Shown here piece after piece: positions 40,094 through 52,702 of a stretch of 64,000 bases of DNA (position 1 is the first letter of the stretch; each line of letters starts with the position of its first letter). The notes beneath the pieces were generated by a model, which saw nothing but the letters and a program-made list of their open reading frames with translations, did not search any database and had not been told where the DNA came from. The DNA lies in the NCBI RefSeq assembly GCF_042676985.1, contig NZ_JBHTIK010000010.1:11707-75706 (forward strand). The letters are read 5' to 3'. This DNA is from Sphingosinicella xenopeptidilytica. GTDB lineage: Bacteria; Pseudomonadota; Alphaproteobacteria; Sphingomonadales; Sphingomonadaceae. The translations under genes and the position numbers were made by a program.

Positions 40094-40485
40094 ACATCGG
40101 TGGTGCATCGAAGAAAAGCGGCGTCAGCCAGCGGATGATCCGCCACTACGAGGGCATCGGCCTCATCCCCGTGCCACCCCGGCGCGAGTCCGGCTACCGC
40201 GACTATGGCGAGGACGATGTGCATCGCCTGCGCTTCATCGCCAATGCGCGCGATCTCGGCTTCGGCATCGAGGAAATCCGCACGCTCCTTGCGCTCTGGT
40301 CCGACCGCGAGCGCAGCAGCGCCGACGTGAAGCGCCTCGCGCTTCAGCAGGCCGAGGCGCTTGGCGAGAAGATGAAGGCGATCGAGGCGATGCGCAGCAC
40401 GCTCATCCACCTCGCGAAGGGCTGCCACGGCGACTCCCGTCCCGATTGCCCGATCATCGACGCGCTCGCGGCGAAGCTTAACTAA
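40090..40485 (+). CDS. cueR: MerR-family copper-responsive activator
   Basis: DNA-bending activator of 131 residues. The N-terminal helix-turn-helix is NIGGASKKSGVSQRMIRHYE and the wing GLIPVPPRRESGYRDYGEDD. The metal loop is GCHGDSRPDCPI with Cys112 and Cys120, the same positions as the Cu(I)-binding pair of E. coli CueR, which argues for a monovalent metal (Cu, Ag, Au). It starts at a GTG overlapping the ATPase stop (GTGA), so it is expressed with its main target. Two CueR-type promoters lie upstream of the divergent cop genes. Confidence 0.92.
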   Translation: MNIGGASKKSGVSQRMIRHYEGIGLIPVPPRRESGYRDYGEDDVHRLRFIANARDLGFGIEEIRTLLALWSDRERSSADVKRLALQQAEALGEKMKAIEAMRSTLIHLAKGCHGDSRPDCPIIDALAAKLN

Positions 40486-40537
40486 ACGGCGACGTGCCGC
40501 GACGTATCGGTGATGTTTCGGACCGGAGCGACCTTCG

Positions 40538-40846
40538 ATGCGCTATCTCATCCTGCTTGGCGTGCTCTTTCTGCCTCAAGGGGCGGTGGCGGCAGACGGT
40601 GTCGTGGAGGTCAGCCTGCAGATCAACACTTATGGCCGGGTCTCGGAATGCCGGGTGCTTCGCTCCAGCGGTTACGCGACGCTGGATGCCAGAACGTGCT
40701 CCCTGCTGCGCCGGACGAAGCGCTACGAGGTCAGGCGTTACGGGGGCAAGGCCGTTCCCCACGAGCGGGTAGAGACGTATCGTTGGCAGGTGCCGCCCGT
40801 GCGGGAAGTGGCCCCGCCACAGATTCCCGAGACCCGCATTCATTGA
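40538..40846 (+). CDS. small secreted protein with a TonB C-terminal-like domain
   Basis: A 102-residue protein with a signal peptide (MRYLILLGVLFLPQGAVAAD). The mature part, VVEVSLQINTYGRVSECRVL followed by RSSGYATLDARTC, follows the TonB_C pattern seen in energy-transducer proteins (xGxVxxCxVxxSSGxxxLDxxxC). It has two cysteines that may pair. It has no membrane anchor or Pro-rich arm, so it cannot work as a normal TonB. The gap from cueR is 52 bases; it may be expressed with the copper genes, but nothing shows that. Confidence 0.75.
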   Translation: MRYLILLGVLFLPQGAVAADGVVEVSLQINTYGRVSECRVLRSSGYATLDARTCSLLRRTKRYEVRRYGGKAVPHERVETYRWQVPPVREVAPPQIPETRIH

Positions 40847-40871
40847 CTATAAAGCGCACCGTTCCTATGTC
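40843..40871 (+). promoter_or_regulatory. candidate sigma-70 promoter of secA
   Basis: TTGACT (40843-40848), a 17-base spacer and TATGTC (40866-40871). The -35 overlaps the stop codon of the preceding small gene. The leader then has GGGGCC (40884-40889) paired with GGCCCC (40899-40904), a short stem without a T-run before the secA start. Confidence 0.5.
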
Positions 40872-40927
40872 GGCGGCGATGTTGGGGCCCGCCTGTGCGG
40901 CCCCGCCCTTTGCGCACAAGGTCCTCC

Positions 40928-43600
<2,673 letters not shown>

Positions 43601-43624
43601 GCCTTCGCTTCTGAGGGGGGTGAA

Positions 43625-44887
43625 ATGCTGAAACTGGCACTTGCTGCCGCCGCGCTGCTTTCAGGCGTGGCGCAGGCGGAAACCGTCGTCGTTACCGCGG
43701 ACCGCATGGTCGATGTCGTTGCCGGGAGGACGGTGGCGAACCCGGTGGTGGTGATCACCGACGGGCGGATCGTCTCGGTCTCCGGCGGCGCGGGCATCCC
43801 GGCGGATGCGAAACGCGTCGATCTGCCCGGCATGACGCTCGTGCCCGGCCTCATCGACATGCACGTCCACCTCGACGGCTCGCCCGTCTACGGCGGCTAC
43901 AACAGCCTCGTCTTTACCGACAGCTTCTGGACCGTGGTGGGCGCGGCGAACGCGCGCGCCATGCTGGAGGCGGGGTTCACCACCGTCCGCAACGTCGGCT
44001 CGGCGGGTTACGCGGACGTCGGCATCAAGCAGGCGATCGAGGAGGGCTTCGCGAAGGGGCCGCGAATCGTTCCCGCCGCCTATGCGCTCGGCGCCACCGG
44101 CGGCCACTGCGACGAGACCTATTTCCCGCCGTCGTTCCATCGCAAGGGTGAAGCCGTCGGCGATTCGCCCGATGAACTCCGCCTGCGCGTGCGCGAGCAG
44201 CGGAAGTATGGCGCGGAGGTCATCAAGGTGTGCGCCACGGGCGGTGTCTTCTCGCGCAACACCGAGCCCGGCCAGCAGCAGCTCTCGGAGACCGAACTGC
44301 GCGCCATCGCCGACGAGGCGCACATGTGGGGCCTGAAGGTCGCCGCGCACGCGCACGGCACCTCCGGCATCAAGGCGGCGATTCGTGCCGGCATCGACAC
44401 GATCGAGCACGCGAGCCTCATCGACGCCGAGGGCATCCGCCTCGCCAAGGAGCGGGGCGCGGCGCTGGCGATGGATATCTACAACACCGAGTATACGCAG
44501 GCTGAGGGCCGCAAGAACGGCGTGCTGGAGGACAATCTGCGGAAAGACCGCGAGATCGCCCAGATCCAGCGGGATGGCTTCCGTGCCGCGCACAAGGCGG
44601 GCGTGAAGATGGTGTTCGCTTCCGACGCGGGCGTGATGCCCCATGCGGAGGTCGGCAAGCAGTTCCGCGTGATGGTGGAGTACGGCATGACGCCCATGGA
44701 CGCGATCCGCGCGGCGACGCGCAGCGCGGCCGAGGCGCTGGGCCGCGAATCGGACGTCGGGGCGATCGCGGCGGGCCGCTACGGAGACCTCATCGCGGTC
44801 GCCGGGGACCCGACGGCGGACGTGACGCTGCTCGCGAATGTTCCTTTCGTGATGAAGGGCGGCGACATCGTGAAAGATGCGCGCTGA
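43625..44887 (+). CDS. secreted amidohydrolase (imidazolonepropionase/prolidase-like)
   Basis: Metal-dependent amidohydrolase of 420 residues with a signal peptide (MLKLALAAAALLSGVAQAE), so probably periplasmic. Metal ligands: IDMHVHLDGS (HxH), the carboxylated Lys in EVIKVCATGG, His in AAHAHGTSG, His in TIEHASLID and Asp in FASDAGVMPH. Relatives include Xaa-Pro dipeptidases and aryl-dipeptidases, so a peptide or amide substrate is likely but unproven. A strong GAGGGGGG ribosome site precedes the ATG, 24 bases after secA. Confidence 0.9.
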   Translation: MLKLALAAAALLSGVAQAETVVVTADRMVDVVAGRTVANPVVVITDGRIVSVSGGAGIPADAKRVDLPGMTLVPGLIDMHVHLDGSPVYGGYNSLVFTDSFWTVVGAANARAMLEAGFTTVRNVGSAGYADVGIKQAIEEGFAKGPRIVPAAYALGATGGHCDETYFPPSFHRKGEAVGDSPDELRLRVREQRKYGAEVIKVCATGGVFSRNTEPGQQQLSETELRAIADEAHMWGLKVAAHAHGTSGIKAAIRAGIDTIEHASLIDAEGIRLAKERGAALAMDIYNTEYTQAEGRKNGVLEDNLRKDREIAQIQRDGFRAAHKAGVKMVFASDAGVMPHAEVGKQFRVMVEYGMTPMDAIRAATRSAAEALGRESDVGAIAAGRYGDLIAVAGDPTADVTLLANVPFVMKGGDIVKDAR

Positions 44888-44928
44888 GCGCATCGCCGAA
44901 GACCCGCGGAGAACCGTCACAAAAGCCG

Positions 44929-44957
44929 TTGACCTTGGGGGGAGGCGCGCATATAAG
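44929..44957 (+). promoter_or_regulatory. strong sigma-70 promoter of the str operon, with a long leader
   Basis: TTGACC (44929-44934), a 17-base spacer and TATAAG (44952-44957), the best housekeeping promoter in the window. The start would be near 44964, leaving a leader of about 220 bases before rpsL. I see no known riboswitch or clear terminator in that leader; it contains no supported gene. Confidence 0.7.
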
Positions 44958-45182
44958 CCGCGCCCGTACTCGCGGGCTGGTGGTAGGCGTTCGTCCTAGA
45001 CGCTGTCCTGGAACGGGTTTTTAGAGCTGATAGGCCGCAAGGCCGCGAAATAAGGGTCCGGGTGGGGCCGTTAAGGTGCCCGCCGGGACCGTTTGCATTT
45101 GTCCGCGAATCGATCGCGGATGCTTTGCGCGCGGCCGGCCCTGAGGCTCGCATGGATTTGGAAACAAGAGGCTGAAGCGTTA

Positions 45183-45554
45183 ATGCCGACGATCAACCAG
45201 CTGGTCCGCAAGGGTCGGAATCCGCAGAAGGCGCGCAACAAGGTGCCGGCGCTCGAAGCGAATCCGCAGAAGCGCGGCGTGTGCACGCGCGTCTACACGA
45301 CGACCCCGAAGAAGCCGAACTCGGCGCTCCGCAAGGTGGCCAAGATTCGCCTGACCAACGGTTTCGAGGTGATCGGCTACATCCCGGGTGAAGGCCACAA
45401 CCTTCAGGAACACTCGGTGGTGCTCATTCGCGGCGGCCGCGTGAAGGATTTGCCGGGCGTGCGTTACCACGTGCTGCGCGGTGTTCTTGACACCCAGGGC
45501 GTCAAGGATCGCAAGCAGAGCCGTTCGAAGTACGGCGCCAAGCGGCCTAAGTAA
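45183..45554 (+). CDS. rpsL: 30S ribosomal protein S12
   Basis: Decoding-centre protein, 123 residues. It starts MPTINQLVRKGR and has KKPNSALRKVAKI and PGVRYHVLRGVLD. The Lys of TTTPKKPNSA and the Lys of GRVKDLPG are the positions where streptomycin-resistance changes occur in other bacteria; both are the wild-type Lys here. The frame is open from 45093, but this ATG gives the universal N-terminus. First gene of the str operon. Confidence 0.98.
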   Translation: MPTINQLVRKGRNPQKARNKVPALEANPQKRGVCTRVYTTTPKKPNSALRKVAKIRLTNGFEVIGYIPGEGHNLQEHSVVLIRGGRVKDLPGVRYHVLRGVLDTQGVKDRKQSRSKYGAKRPK

Positions 45555-45566
45555 GGAACTAGAGAA

Positions 45567-46037
45567 ATGGCTCGTCGTCGCCGTCCGGAGAAGCGCGAAA
45601 TTCTCCCCGATCCCCGCTTCGGGGATGTCACGCTCACGAAGTTCATGAACCTCGTGATGTATCAGGGCAAGAAGTCGGTCGCTGAAACGATCGTCTACAG
45701 CGCCCTCGACAACATCGAAGCGAAGATGAAGAAGGACCCGGTCGGGATCTTCCACGACGCGCTCAACAACGTGAAGCCGGGCATCGAAGTCCGCAGCCGC
45801 CGTGTCGGCGGCGCGACCTACCAGGTGCCCGTCGAGGTGCGTCCGGACCGTTCGCAGGCGCTGGCGATTCGCTGGCTGATCTCGGCGGCACGCAACCGCA
45901 GCGAGAACACCATGTCGGCCCGCCTTTCGGGCGAGCTGATGGACGCCTCGCAGAACCGCGGTACCGCCGTGAAGAAGCGCGAAGACACGCACCGTATGGC
46001 CGAGGCGAACCGCGCCTTCGCGCACTACCGCTGGTAA
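45567..46037 (+). CDS. rpsG: 30S ribosomal protein S7
   Basis: Head-domain assembly protein of the small subunit, 156 residues, starting MARRRRPEKREILPDPRFGD. The conserved GGATYQVPVEVRPDRSQALA segment and the C-terminal NRAFAHYRW are present. It binds 16S rRNA near the exit site. It follows rpsL by 12 bases and precedes fusA by 19 bases. Confidence 0.98.
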   Translation: MARRRRPEKREILPDPRFGDVTLTKFMNLVMYQGKKSVAETIVYSALDNIEAKMKKDPVGIFHDALNNVKPGIEVRSRRVGGATYQVPVEVRPDRSQALAIRWLISAARNRSENTMSARLSGELMDASQNRGTAVKKREDTHRMAEANRAFAHYRW

Positions 46038-46056
46038 AGATTAAGGACTGATCGCA

Positions 46057-48132
46057 ATGGCCCGCAGCCATCCGCTCGATAAATATCGCAACATCGGCAT
46101 CATGGCGCACATTGATGCCGGCAAGACGACGACGACCGAGCGAATCCTCTATTACACCGGCAAGTCCTACAAGATCGGCGAAGTGCACGAAGGCACGGCG
46201 ACGATGGACTGGATGGAGCAGGAGCAAGAGCGCGGCATCACGATCACGTCTGCCGCGACGACCTGTTTCTGGAACGATCACCGCATCAACATCATCGACA
46301 CGCCCGGCCACGTCGACTTCACCATCGAAGTCGAGCGCAGCCTTCGCGTGCTCGACGGTGCCGTTGCGTGCTTCGACGGCGTTGCCGGCGTGGAGCCGCA
46401 GTCGGAGACGGTGTGGCGTCAGGCCGACAAGTATCGCGTTCCGCGCATGTGCTTCGTTAACAAGCTCGATCGCACCGGCGCCAACTTCGAACGCTGCGTC
46501 CAGATGATCAAGGACCGCCTCGGTGCGCGTCCGCTGGTGCTTTACCTCCCGATCGGCATCGAGAGCTCGTTCAAGGGTCTCGTCGACCTCGTCGAGGACC
46601 GCGCGATCATCTGGCTCGAGGAATCGCTGGGCGCGAAGTTCGAATATCAGGACATTCCGGCCGAGCTCAAGGACGCTGCAGAGCTTGCCCGCCAGGAACT
46701 CATCGAGATGGCCGTCGAGCAGGACGATGCCGTCATGGAAGCCTACCTCGAAGGCAACGTTCCTGATCCCGCGACGCTGAAGGCGCTGATCCGCAAGGGT
46801 ACGCTGAACTTCGCGTTCGTGCCGGTGCTGTGCGGCTCGGCGTTCAAGAACAAGGGCGTGCAGCCGCTGCTCGACGCCGTCGTCGACTATCTGCCGAGCC
46901 CGCTCGACGTGCCGGCCGTGCAGGGCGTCAAGCTCGACGGCGAGACGGTCGATACCCGCAAGGCCGACGACAGCGAGCCGTTCTCGGCGCTGGCGTTCAA
47001 GATCATGACCGACCCGTTCGTCGGCACGCTCACCTTCGCGCGCATCTACTCGGGCAAGCTCGAGGGCTCCTCCACCGTGCTCAACTCGGTGAAGGACAAG
47101 AAGGAAAAGATCGGCCGTATGCTCCTGATGCATGCGAACGAGCGTGAAGACATCAAGGAAGCCTACGCGGGCGACATCGTCGCGCTCGTCGGTCTCAAGG
47201 AAGTCACCACGGGCGAAACGCTCTGCGCGCCGAACGCGCCGATCATCCTGGAGCGCATGGAGTTCCCGGATCCGGTCATCGAGGTCGCGGTCGAACCGAA
47301 GACCAAGGCCGACCAGGAGAAGATGGGCATCGCGCTCAATCGTCTGGCGCAGGAAGACCCGAGCTTCCGCGTGTCGTCGGACATGGAAAGCGGCCAGACC
47401 ATCATCAAGGGCATGGGCGAACTTCACCTCGAAATCCTCGTCGATCGCATGAAGCGTGAGTTCAAGGTCGAGGCGAACGTTGGCGCGCCGCAGGTGGCGT
47501 ACCGCGAATCGCTCGCGCGCAAGGTCGATATCGACTACACGCACAAGAAGCAGTCAGGCGGTTCGGGTCAGTTCGGCCGCGTGAAGATGACGGTCGAGCC
47601 GGGCGAACGCGGCCAGGGCGTGCTTTTCGTCGACGAGGTCAAGGGCGGCAACGTTCCGCGCGAATACATCCCTTCGGTCGAGAAGGGCATTCGCGAGGTT
47701 GCGGCTTCGGGTTCGCTGATCGGCTTCCCGATCATCGACTTCACCGCGACGCTGACGGACGGCGCCTACCACGACGTCGACTCGTCGGCGATGGCGTTCG
47801 AAATCACCGGTCGTGGTGCGATGCGCGAAGCGGCCCAGAAGGCCGGCATCAAGCTGCTCGAGCCGGTGATGAAGGTCGAGGTGGTGACGCCCGAGGAGTT
47901 CATGGGCGACGTTATCGGCGATCTCAATTCGCGGCGCGGCCAGATCCAGGGTACTGACAGCCGCGGCAACGCGCAGGTGGTCGAGGCGATCGTGCCGCTG
48001 GCGAACATGTTCGGGTACGTCAACCAGCTCCGTTCTTTCTCGCAGGGCCGGGCGCAGTACACGATGCAGTTCAGTCATTACGAGGAAGTTCCGGCGAACG
48101 TCGCCGAGGAAGTCAAGGCGAAGCTCGCCTGA
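46057..48132 (+). CDS. fusA: translation elongation factor G
   Basis: Ribosomal translocase GTPase, 691 residues. G-domain motifs: AHIDAGKTTTTERIL (P-loop), RGITITSAATT (switch I), DTPGHVDF and NKLDRTGAN. Domain IV begins near QVAYRESLARKVDIDYTHKK. The length is standard. There is only one fusA-type gene in the window, and it stands in the classic place between rpsG and tuf. Confidence 0.98.
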   Translation: MARSHPLDKYRNIGIMAHIDAGKTTTTERILYYTGKSYKIGEVHEGTATMDWMEQEQERGITITSAATTCFWNDHRINIIDTPGHVDFTIEVERSLRVLDGAVACFDGVAGVEPQSETVWRQADKYRVPRMCFVNKLDRTGANFERCVQMIKDRLGARPLVLYLPIGIESSFKGLVDLVEDRAIIWLEESLGAKFEYQDIPAELKDAAELARQELIEMAVEQDDAVMEAYLEGNVPDPATLKALIRKGTLNFAFVPVLCGSAFKNKGVQPLLDAVVDYLPSPLDVPAVQGVKLDGETVDTRKADDSEPFSALAFKIMTDPFVGTLTFARIYSGKLEGSSTVLNSVKDKKEKIGRMLLMHANEREDIKEAYAGDIVALVGLKEVTTGETLCAPNAPIILERMEFPDPVIEVAVEPKTKADQEKMGIALNRLAQEDPSFRVSSDMESGQTIIKGMGELHLEILVDRMKREFKVEANVGAPQVAYRESLARKVDIDYTHKKQSGGSGQFGRVKMTVEPGERGQGVLFVDEVKGGNVPREYIPSVEKGIREVAASGSLIGFPIIDFTATLTDGAYHDVDSSAMAFEITGRGAMREAAQKAGIKLLEPVMKVEVVTPEEFMGDVIGDLNSRRGQIQGTDSRGNAQVVEAIVPLANMFGYVNQLRSFSQGRAQYTMQFSHYEEVPANVAEEVKAKLA

Positions 48133-48198
48133 GAATTTGGTTGGCAATTTGAATTGGCCGCGAGGCCAGAGACAGCAGAAGACAAGAGGGTTAGAGAC

Positions 48199-49389
<1,191 letters not shown>

Positions 49390-49403
49390 GCGAAAGCATA
49401 TCG

Positions 49404-49442
49404 CCGGTCCGGCACGAAAACGTGCCGGACCGGTTTGCTTTT
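49404..49442 (+). terminator. rho-independent terminator after tuf
   Basis: CCGGTCCGGCACG (49404-49416) and CGTGCCGGACCGG (49421-49433) form a perfect 13-base stem with an AAAA loop, followed by TTTGCTTTT. It lies 14 bases after the tuf stop and separates the str operon from the S10 operon, so rpsJ probably has its own promoter or depends on read-through. Confidence 0.93.
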
Positions 49443-49502
49443 GCCGGTTGATTGTCAGGGCCGAAATTGGTCGGCCAAATAAAGGTTTGAACGGGTACCC
49501 GC

Positions 49503-49817
<315 letters not shown>

Positions 49818-49879
49818 CCTGACGTTTTAACTCAAGCCCGCTCCGCGGAGTGGGCCTCTGAAGAGGAAGGAACCAGATC

Positions 49880-50644
49880 ATGCGCACTGGCGTGATCGCA
49901 AAGAAGGTGGGAATGACCCGGCTGTTCAAGGATGACGGCCGGCACGTTCCCGTGACGGTCCTCAGCCTTGAAGGCTGCCAGGTCGTTGCGCAGCGTACCG
50001 AGGACCGCGACGGCTATGTCGCGCTCCAGCTCGGTGCCGGCACCGCGAAGGCCAAGAATGTCGCCAAGCCGCAGCGCGGCCACTTCGGCAAGGCCGAGGT
50101 TGAGCCGAAGGCGCAGGTTGTCGAATTCCGCGTTACGGAAGATGCGCTCGTCGATGTGGGTGCCGAACTTTCGGCCGACCATTTCGTCGCGGGTCAGTAC
50201 GTCGACATCACCGGTTCCACGCAGGGCAAGGGCTTCGCCGGCGCCATCAAGCGTTGGGGCTTCGGCGGTCTGCGCGCCACGCACGGCGTTTCCGTGTCGC
50301 ACCGTTCACACGGTTCGACGGGTAACCGCCAGGATCCCGGCAAGGTCTTCAAGAACAAGAAGATGGCCGGCCACATGGGCGCCCGCAACCGCACGCAGCA
50401 GAACCTGGAGATTGTCGGCACCGACGTTGCGCGCGGTCTGATCTTCGTCAAGGGTTCGGTCCCCGGCCACAAGGGCGGCTGGCTCGAAGTTCGCGACGCC
50501 GTGAAAGTGGCGCGTCCTGGCGAGGCGCCGTATCCGGCCGGCATTCGCAGCGCGAACAACAACGAAGCGGCCCCCGCCGAGGCACCGGCTGAAACGCCGG
50601 CTGCCGAGACGGTTGAAACCGCCACCGACGGCCAGGAGGGCTGA
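49880..50644 (+). CDS. rplC: 50S ribosomal protein L3, with an acidic C-terminal tail
   Basis: Early-assembly large-subunit protein near the peptidyl-transferase centre. It has 254 residues, about 40 more than the E. coli protein. Start MRTGVIAKKVGMTRLFKDDG; the loop that reaches the active site includes RQDPGKVFKNKKMAGHMGAR. The extra C-terminal part after about residue 225 is Ala/Pro/Glu/Thr-rich and looks disordered. It follows rpsJ by 62 bases with a clear GAGGAAGGA ribosome site. Confidence 0.97.
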   Translation: MRTGVIAKKVGMTRLFKDDGRHVPVTVLSLEGCQVVAQRTEDRDGYVALQLGAGTAKAKNVAKPQRGHFGKAEVEPKAQVVEFRVTEDALVDVGAELSADHFVAGQYVDITGSTQGKGFAGAIKRWGFGGLRATHGVSVSHRSHGSTGNRQDPGKVFKNKKMAGHMGARNRTQQNLEIVGTDVARGLIFVKGSVPGHKGGWLEVRDAVKVARPGEAPYPAGIRSANNNEAAPAEAPAETPAAETVETATDGQEG

Positions 50645-50646
50645 AC

Positions 50647-51267
50647 ATGAAGATCAAGGTACAGACCCTCGACGCAAAAGCCGCCGGCGACGTTGAACTG
50701 AACGACGAGATTTTCGGTCTCGAACTTCGCACCGACATCCTGCACCGCGTCGTCAACTGGCAGCTGGCCAACCGTCGCGGCTATGCCCGCGCGGCGCGCG
50801 AGCGTTCGGATGTCGCACGCACCGGCAAGAAGTTCGGTCGCCAGAAGGGCGGCGGCACGGCCCGTCACGGCAACCGCCGCGCGCCGATCTTCATCGGCGG
50901 CGGCAAGGCCCACGGCCCCCGCGCCCGCTCGTTCGAGCAGAGCCTGAACAAGAAGATCCGCGTCCTCGGCCTCAAGACCGCGCTGTCGGCGAAGGCGAAG
51001 GAAGGCAAGCTCATCGTCCTCAAGGACCTCGAGCTCAAGGATGCTAAGACGAAGGCGCTGCGCGAGCAGCTCGGCAAGCTCGGCATCACCAGCGGCCTCT
51101 TCATCGACGGCGACACGCCCGCGAACTTCCGTCTGGCCTGCGCGAACCTCTACAAGGTTGACGTGCTGCCGGTCATCGGCGCGAACGTGTACGACATCCT
51201 CAATCACGACACGCTCGTCCTCACGACGTCGGCGGTCGAAAAGCTGGAGGCGCGCTTCAATGGCTAA
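50647..51267 (+). CDS. rplD: 50S ribosomal protein L4
   Basis: Large-subunit protein lining the exit tunnel, 206 residues starting MKIKVQTLDAKAAGDVEL. The long tunnel loop contains RTGKKFGRQKGGGTARHGNR, the region where macrolide-resistance changes occur in other bacteria; it looks wild type. In gammaproteobacteria L4 represses its own operon; no such leader structure was recognised here. It overlaps rplW by 8 bases. Confidence 0.97.
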   Translation: MKIKVQTLDAKAAGDVELNDEIFGLELRTDILHRVVNWQLANRRGYARAARERSDVARTGKKFGRQKGGGTARHGNRRAPIFIGGGKAHGPRARSFEQSLNKKIRVLGLKTALSAKAKEGKLIVLKDLELKDAKTKALREQLGKLGITSGLFIDGDTPANFRLACANLYKVDVLPVIGANVYDILNHDTLVLTTSAVEKLEARFNG

Positions 51268-51577
51268 AGCTGCGAAGAAGGCCGAGATCGCGCTGGAGCA
51301 CTACGACGTGATCCTGTCGCCGGTCATCACCGAGAAGTCGACGCAGGTGTCGGAATACAACCAGGTTGTGTTCCACGTCGCGAAGACCGCGACCAAGCCC
51401 GCCATCAAGGCGGCGGTCGAAGCGCTGTTCGATGTCAAGGTGAAGGGCGTGAACACGCTCATCGCCAAGGGCAAGACGAAGCGCTGGAAGGGTCAGCGCT
51501 ACATCCGCTCCGACGCGAAGAAAGCCGTCGTGACGCTCGCCGAAGGCGAGTCGATCGACGTGACCACGGGAATCTAA
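51260..51577 (+). CDS. rplW: 50S ribosomal protein L23
   Basis: Exit-tunnel rim protein that docks signal recognition particle and trigger factor; 105 residues. Start MAKAAKKAEIALEHYDVILS; the family signature VKGVNTLIAKGKTKRWKG is near the C-terminus. The ATG lies inside the end of rplD, so the two are coupled. The frame is open from 51041 only as a shadow of rplD. Confidence 0.97.
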   Translation: MAKAAKKAEIALEHYDVILSPVITEKSTQVSEYNQVVFHVAKTATKPAIKAAVEALFDVKVKGVNTLIAKGKTKRWKGQRYIRSDAKKAVVTLAEGESIDVTTGI

Positions 51578-51580
51578 GCC

Positions 51581-52420
51581 ATGGCGCTCAAATCCTATAA
51601 CCCCACCAGCGCAGCGCGCCGCGGCCTCGTCCTCGTCGACAAGTCGCAGCTCTTCAAGGGCAAGCCCGTCAAGGCGCTGACCGAGGGTCTCCACAAGTCC
51701 GGCGGCCGCAACAACCAGGGCCACGCCACCGCGCGCGGCATTGGCGGTGGTCACAAGCGTCGCTATCGCATCGTCGATTTCAAGCGTCGCAAGTGGGACG
51801 TGGCGGCCGTTGTCGAGCGGATCGAGTATGACCCGAACCGCACGGCGTTCATCGCCCTCGTGAAGTACGAGGACGGCGAGCTGAACTACATCCTCGCACC
51901 GCAGCGTCTTGCCGTCGGCGACACCGTCGTCGCAGGCAAGAAGACCGACGTGAAGCCGGGCAATGCGATGGAAATCGGTCAGATGCCGGTCGGCACGATC
52001 GTCCACAACGTCGAGATGAAGCCCCGCAAGGGCGGCCAGATCGCACGTTCGGCAGGCACCTATGTGCAGGTCGTCGGCCGCGACCGCGGCATGGCGATCG
52101 TCCGCCTCGGCTCGGGCGAGCAGCGCTACGTCCCCGCCGATTGCATGGCGACGGTCGGTGCGGTGTCGAACCCCGACAACTCGAACCAGAACCTTGCCAA
52201 GGCCGGTCGTAACCGCTGGCTCGGCAAGCGTCCGCTGACGCGCGGTGTCGCCAAGAACCCGGTCGACCACCCGCACGGCGGTGGTGAAGGCCGCACCTCG
52301 GGTGGCCGTCATCCGGTGACCCCGTGGGGCAAGCCGACGAAGGGTGCCAAGACCCGGAACAAGAAGAAGGCGTCGAGCGCGATGATCATCCGTTCGCGTC
52401 ACGCGAAGAAGAAGAGGTAA
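51581..52420 (+). CDS. rplB: 50S ribosomal protein L2
   Basis: Core large-subunit protein needed for subunit joining and peptidyl-transferase assembly; 279 residues. Start MALKSYNPTSAARRGLVLVD. The conserved C-terminal region KNPVDHPHGGGEGRTSGGRH contains the essential His near the catalytic centre. Spacing to rplW is 3 bases and to rpsS 3 bases. Confidence 0.98.
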   Translation: MALKSYNPTSAARRGLVLVDKSQLFKGKPVKALTEGLHKSGGRNNQGHATARGIGGGHKRRYRIVDFKRRKWDVAAVVERIEYDPNRTAFIALVKYEDGELNYILAPQRLAVGDTVVAGKKTDVKPGNAMEIGQMPVGTIVHNVEMKPRKGGQIARSAGTYVQVVGRDRGMAIVRLGSGEQRYVPADCMATVGAVSNPDNSNQNLAKAGRNRWLGKRPLTRGVAKNPVDHPHGGGEGRTSGGRHPVTPWGKPTKGAKTRNKKKASSAMIIRSRHAKKKR

Positions 52421-52423
52421 GCC

Positions 52424-52699
52424 ATGGCGCGTTCCGTCTGGAAGGGTCCGTTTGTCGACCTGCACCTTCTGAAGAAGGCCGAGACCGCCCAGGATTCCGG
52501 TGCGCGTGCGCCGATCAAGACCTGGTCGCGCCGCTCGACGATCCTGCCGCAGTTCGTTGGCCTCACCTTCAACGTCTACAATGGCAAGAAGTTCGTGCCG
52601 GTGACCGTCAACGAGGACATGGTGGGCATGAAGCTCGGCGAGTTCGCGCCGACGCGCACCTATTTCGGCCACACCGCCGACAAGAAGGCGAAGAGGTAA
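52424..52699 (+). CDS. rpsS: 30S ribosomal protein S19
   Basis: Small-subunit head protein forming a complex with S13; 91 residues, starting MARSVWKGPFVDLHLLKKAE. The conserved RRSTILPQFVGLTFNVYNGK and MVGMKLGEFAPTRTYFGH are intact. The stop codon is 3 bases before rplV. Confidence 0.98.
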   Translation: MARSVWKGPFVDLHLLKKAETAQDSGARAPIKTWSRRSTILPQFVGLTFNVYNGKKFVPVTVNEDMVGMKLGEFAPTRTYFGHTADKKAKR

Positions 52700-52702
52700 G
52701 CG

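Noticed and set aside
38096..40108. A 670-codon open frame opposite the copper ATPase
   Set aside because: Mirror frame of a high-GC gene; composition is His/Arg/Asp-rich without any known pattern, and the plus strand has all P-type ATPase motifs.
44958..45182. A riboswitch or small RNA in the leader of the str operon
   Set aside because: The leader is long, but no known fold, no convincing terminator/antiterminator pair and no small gene was seen.
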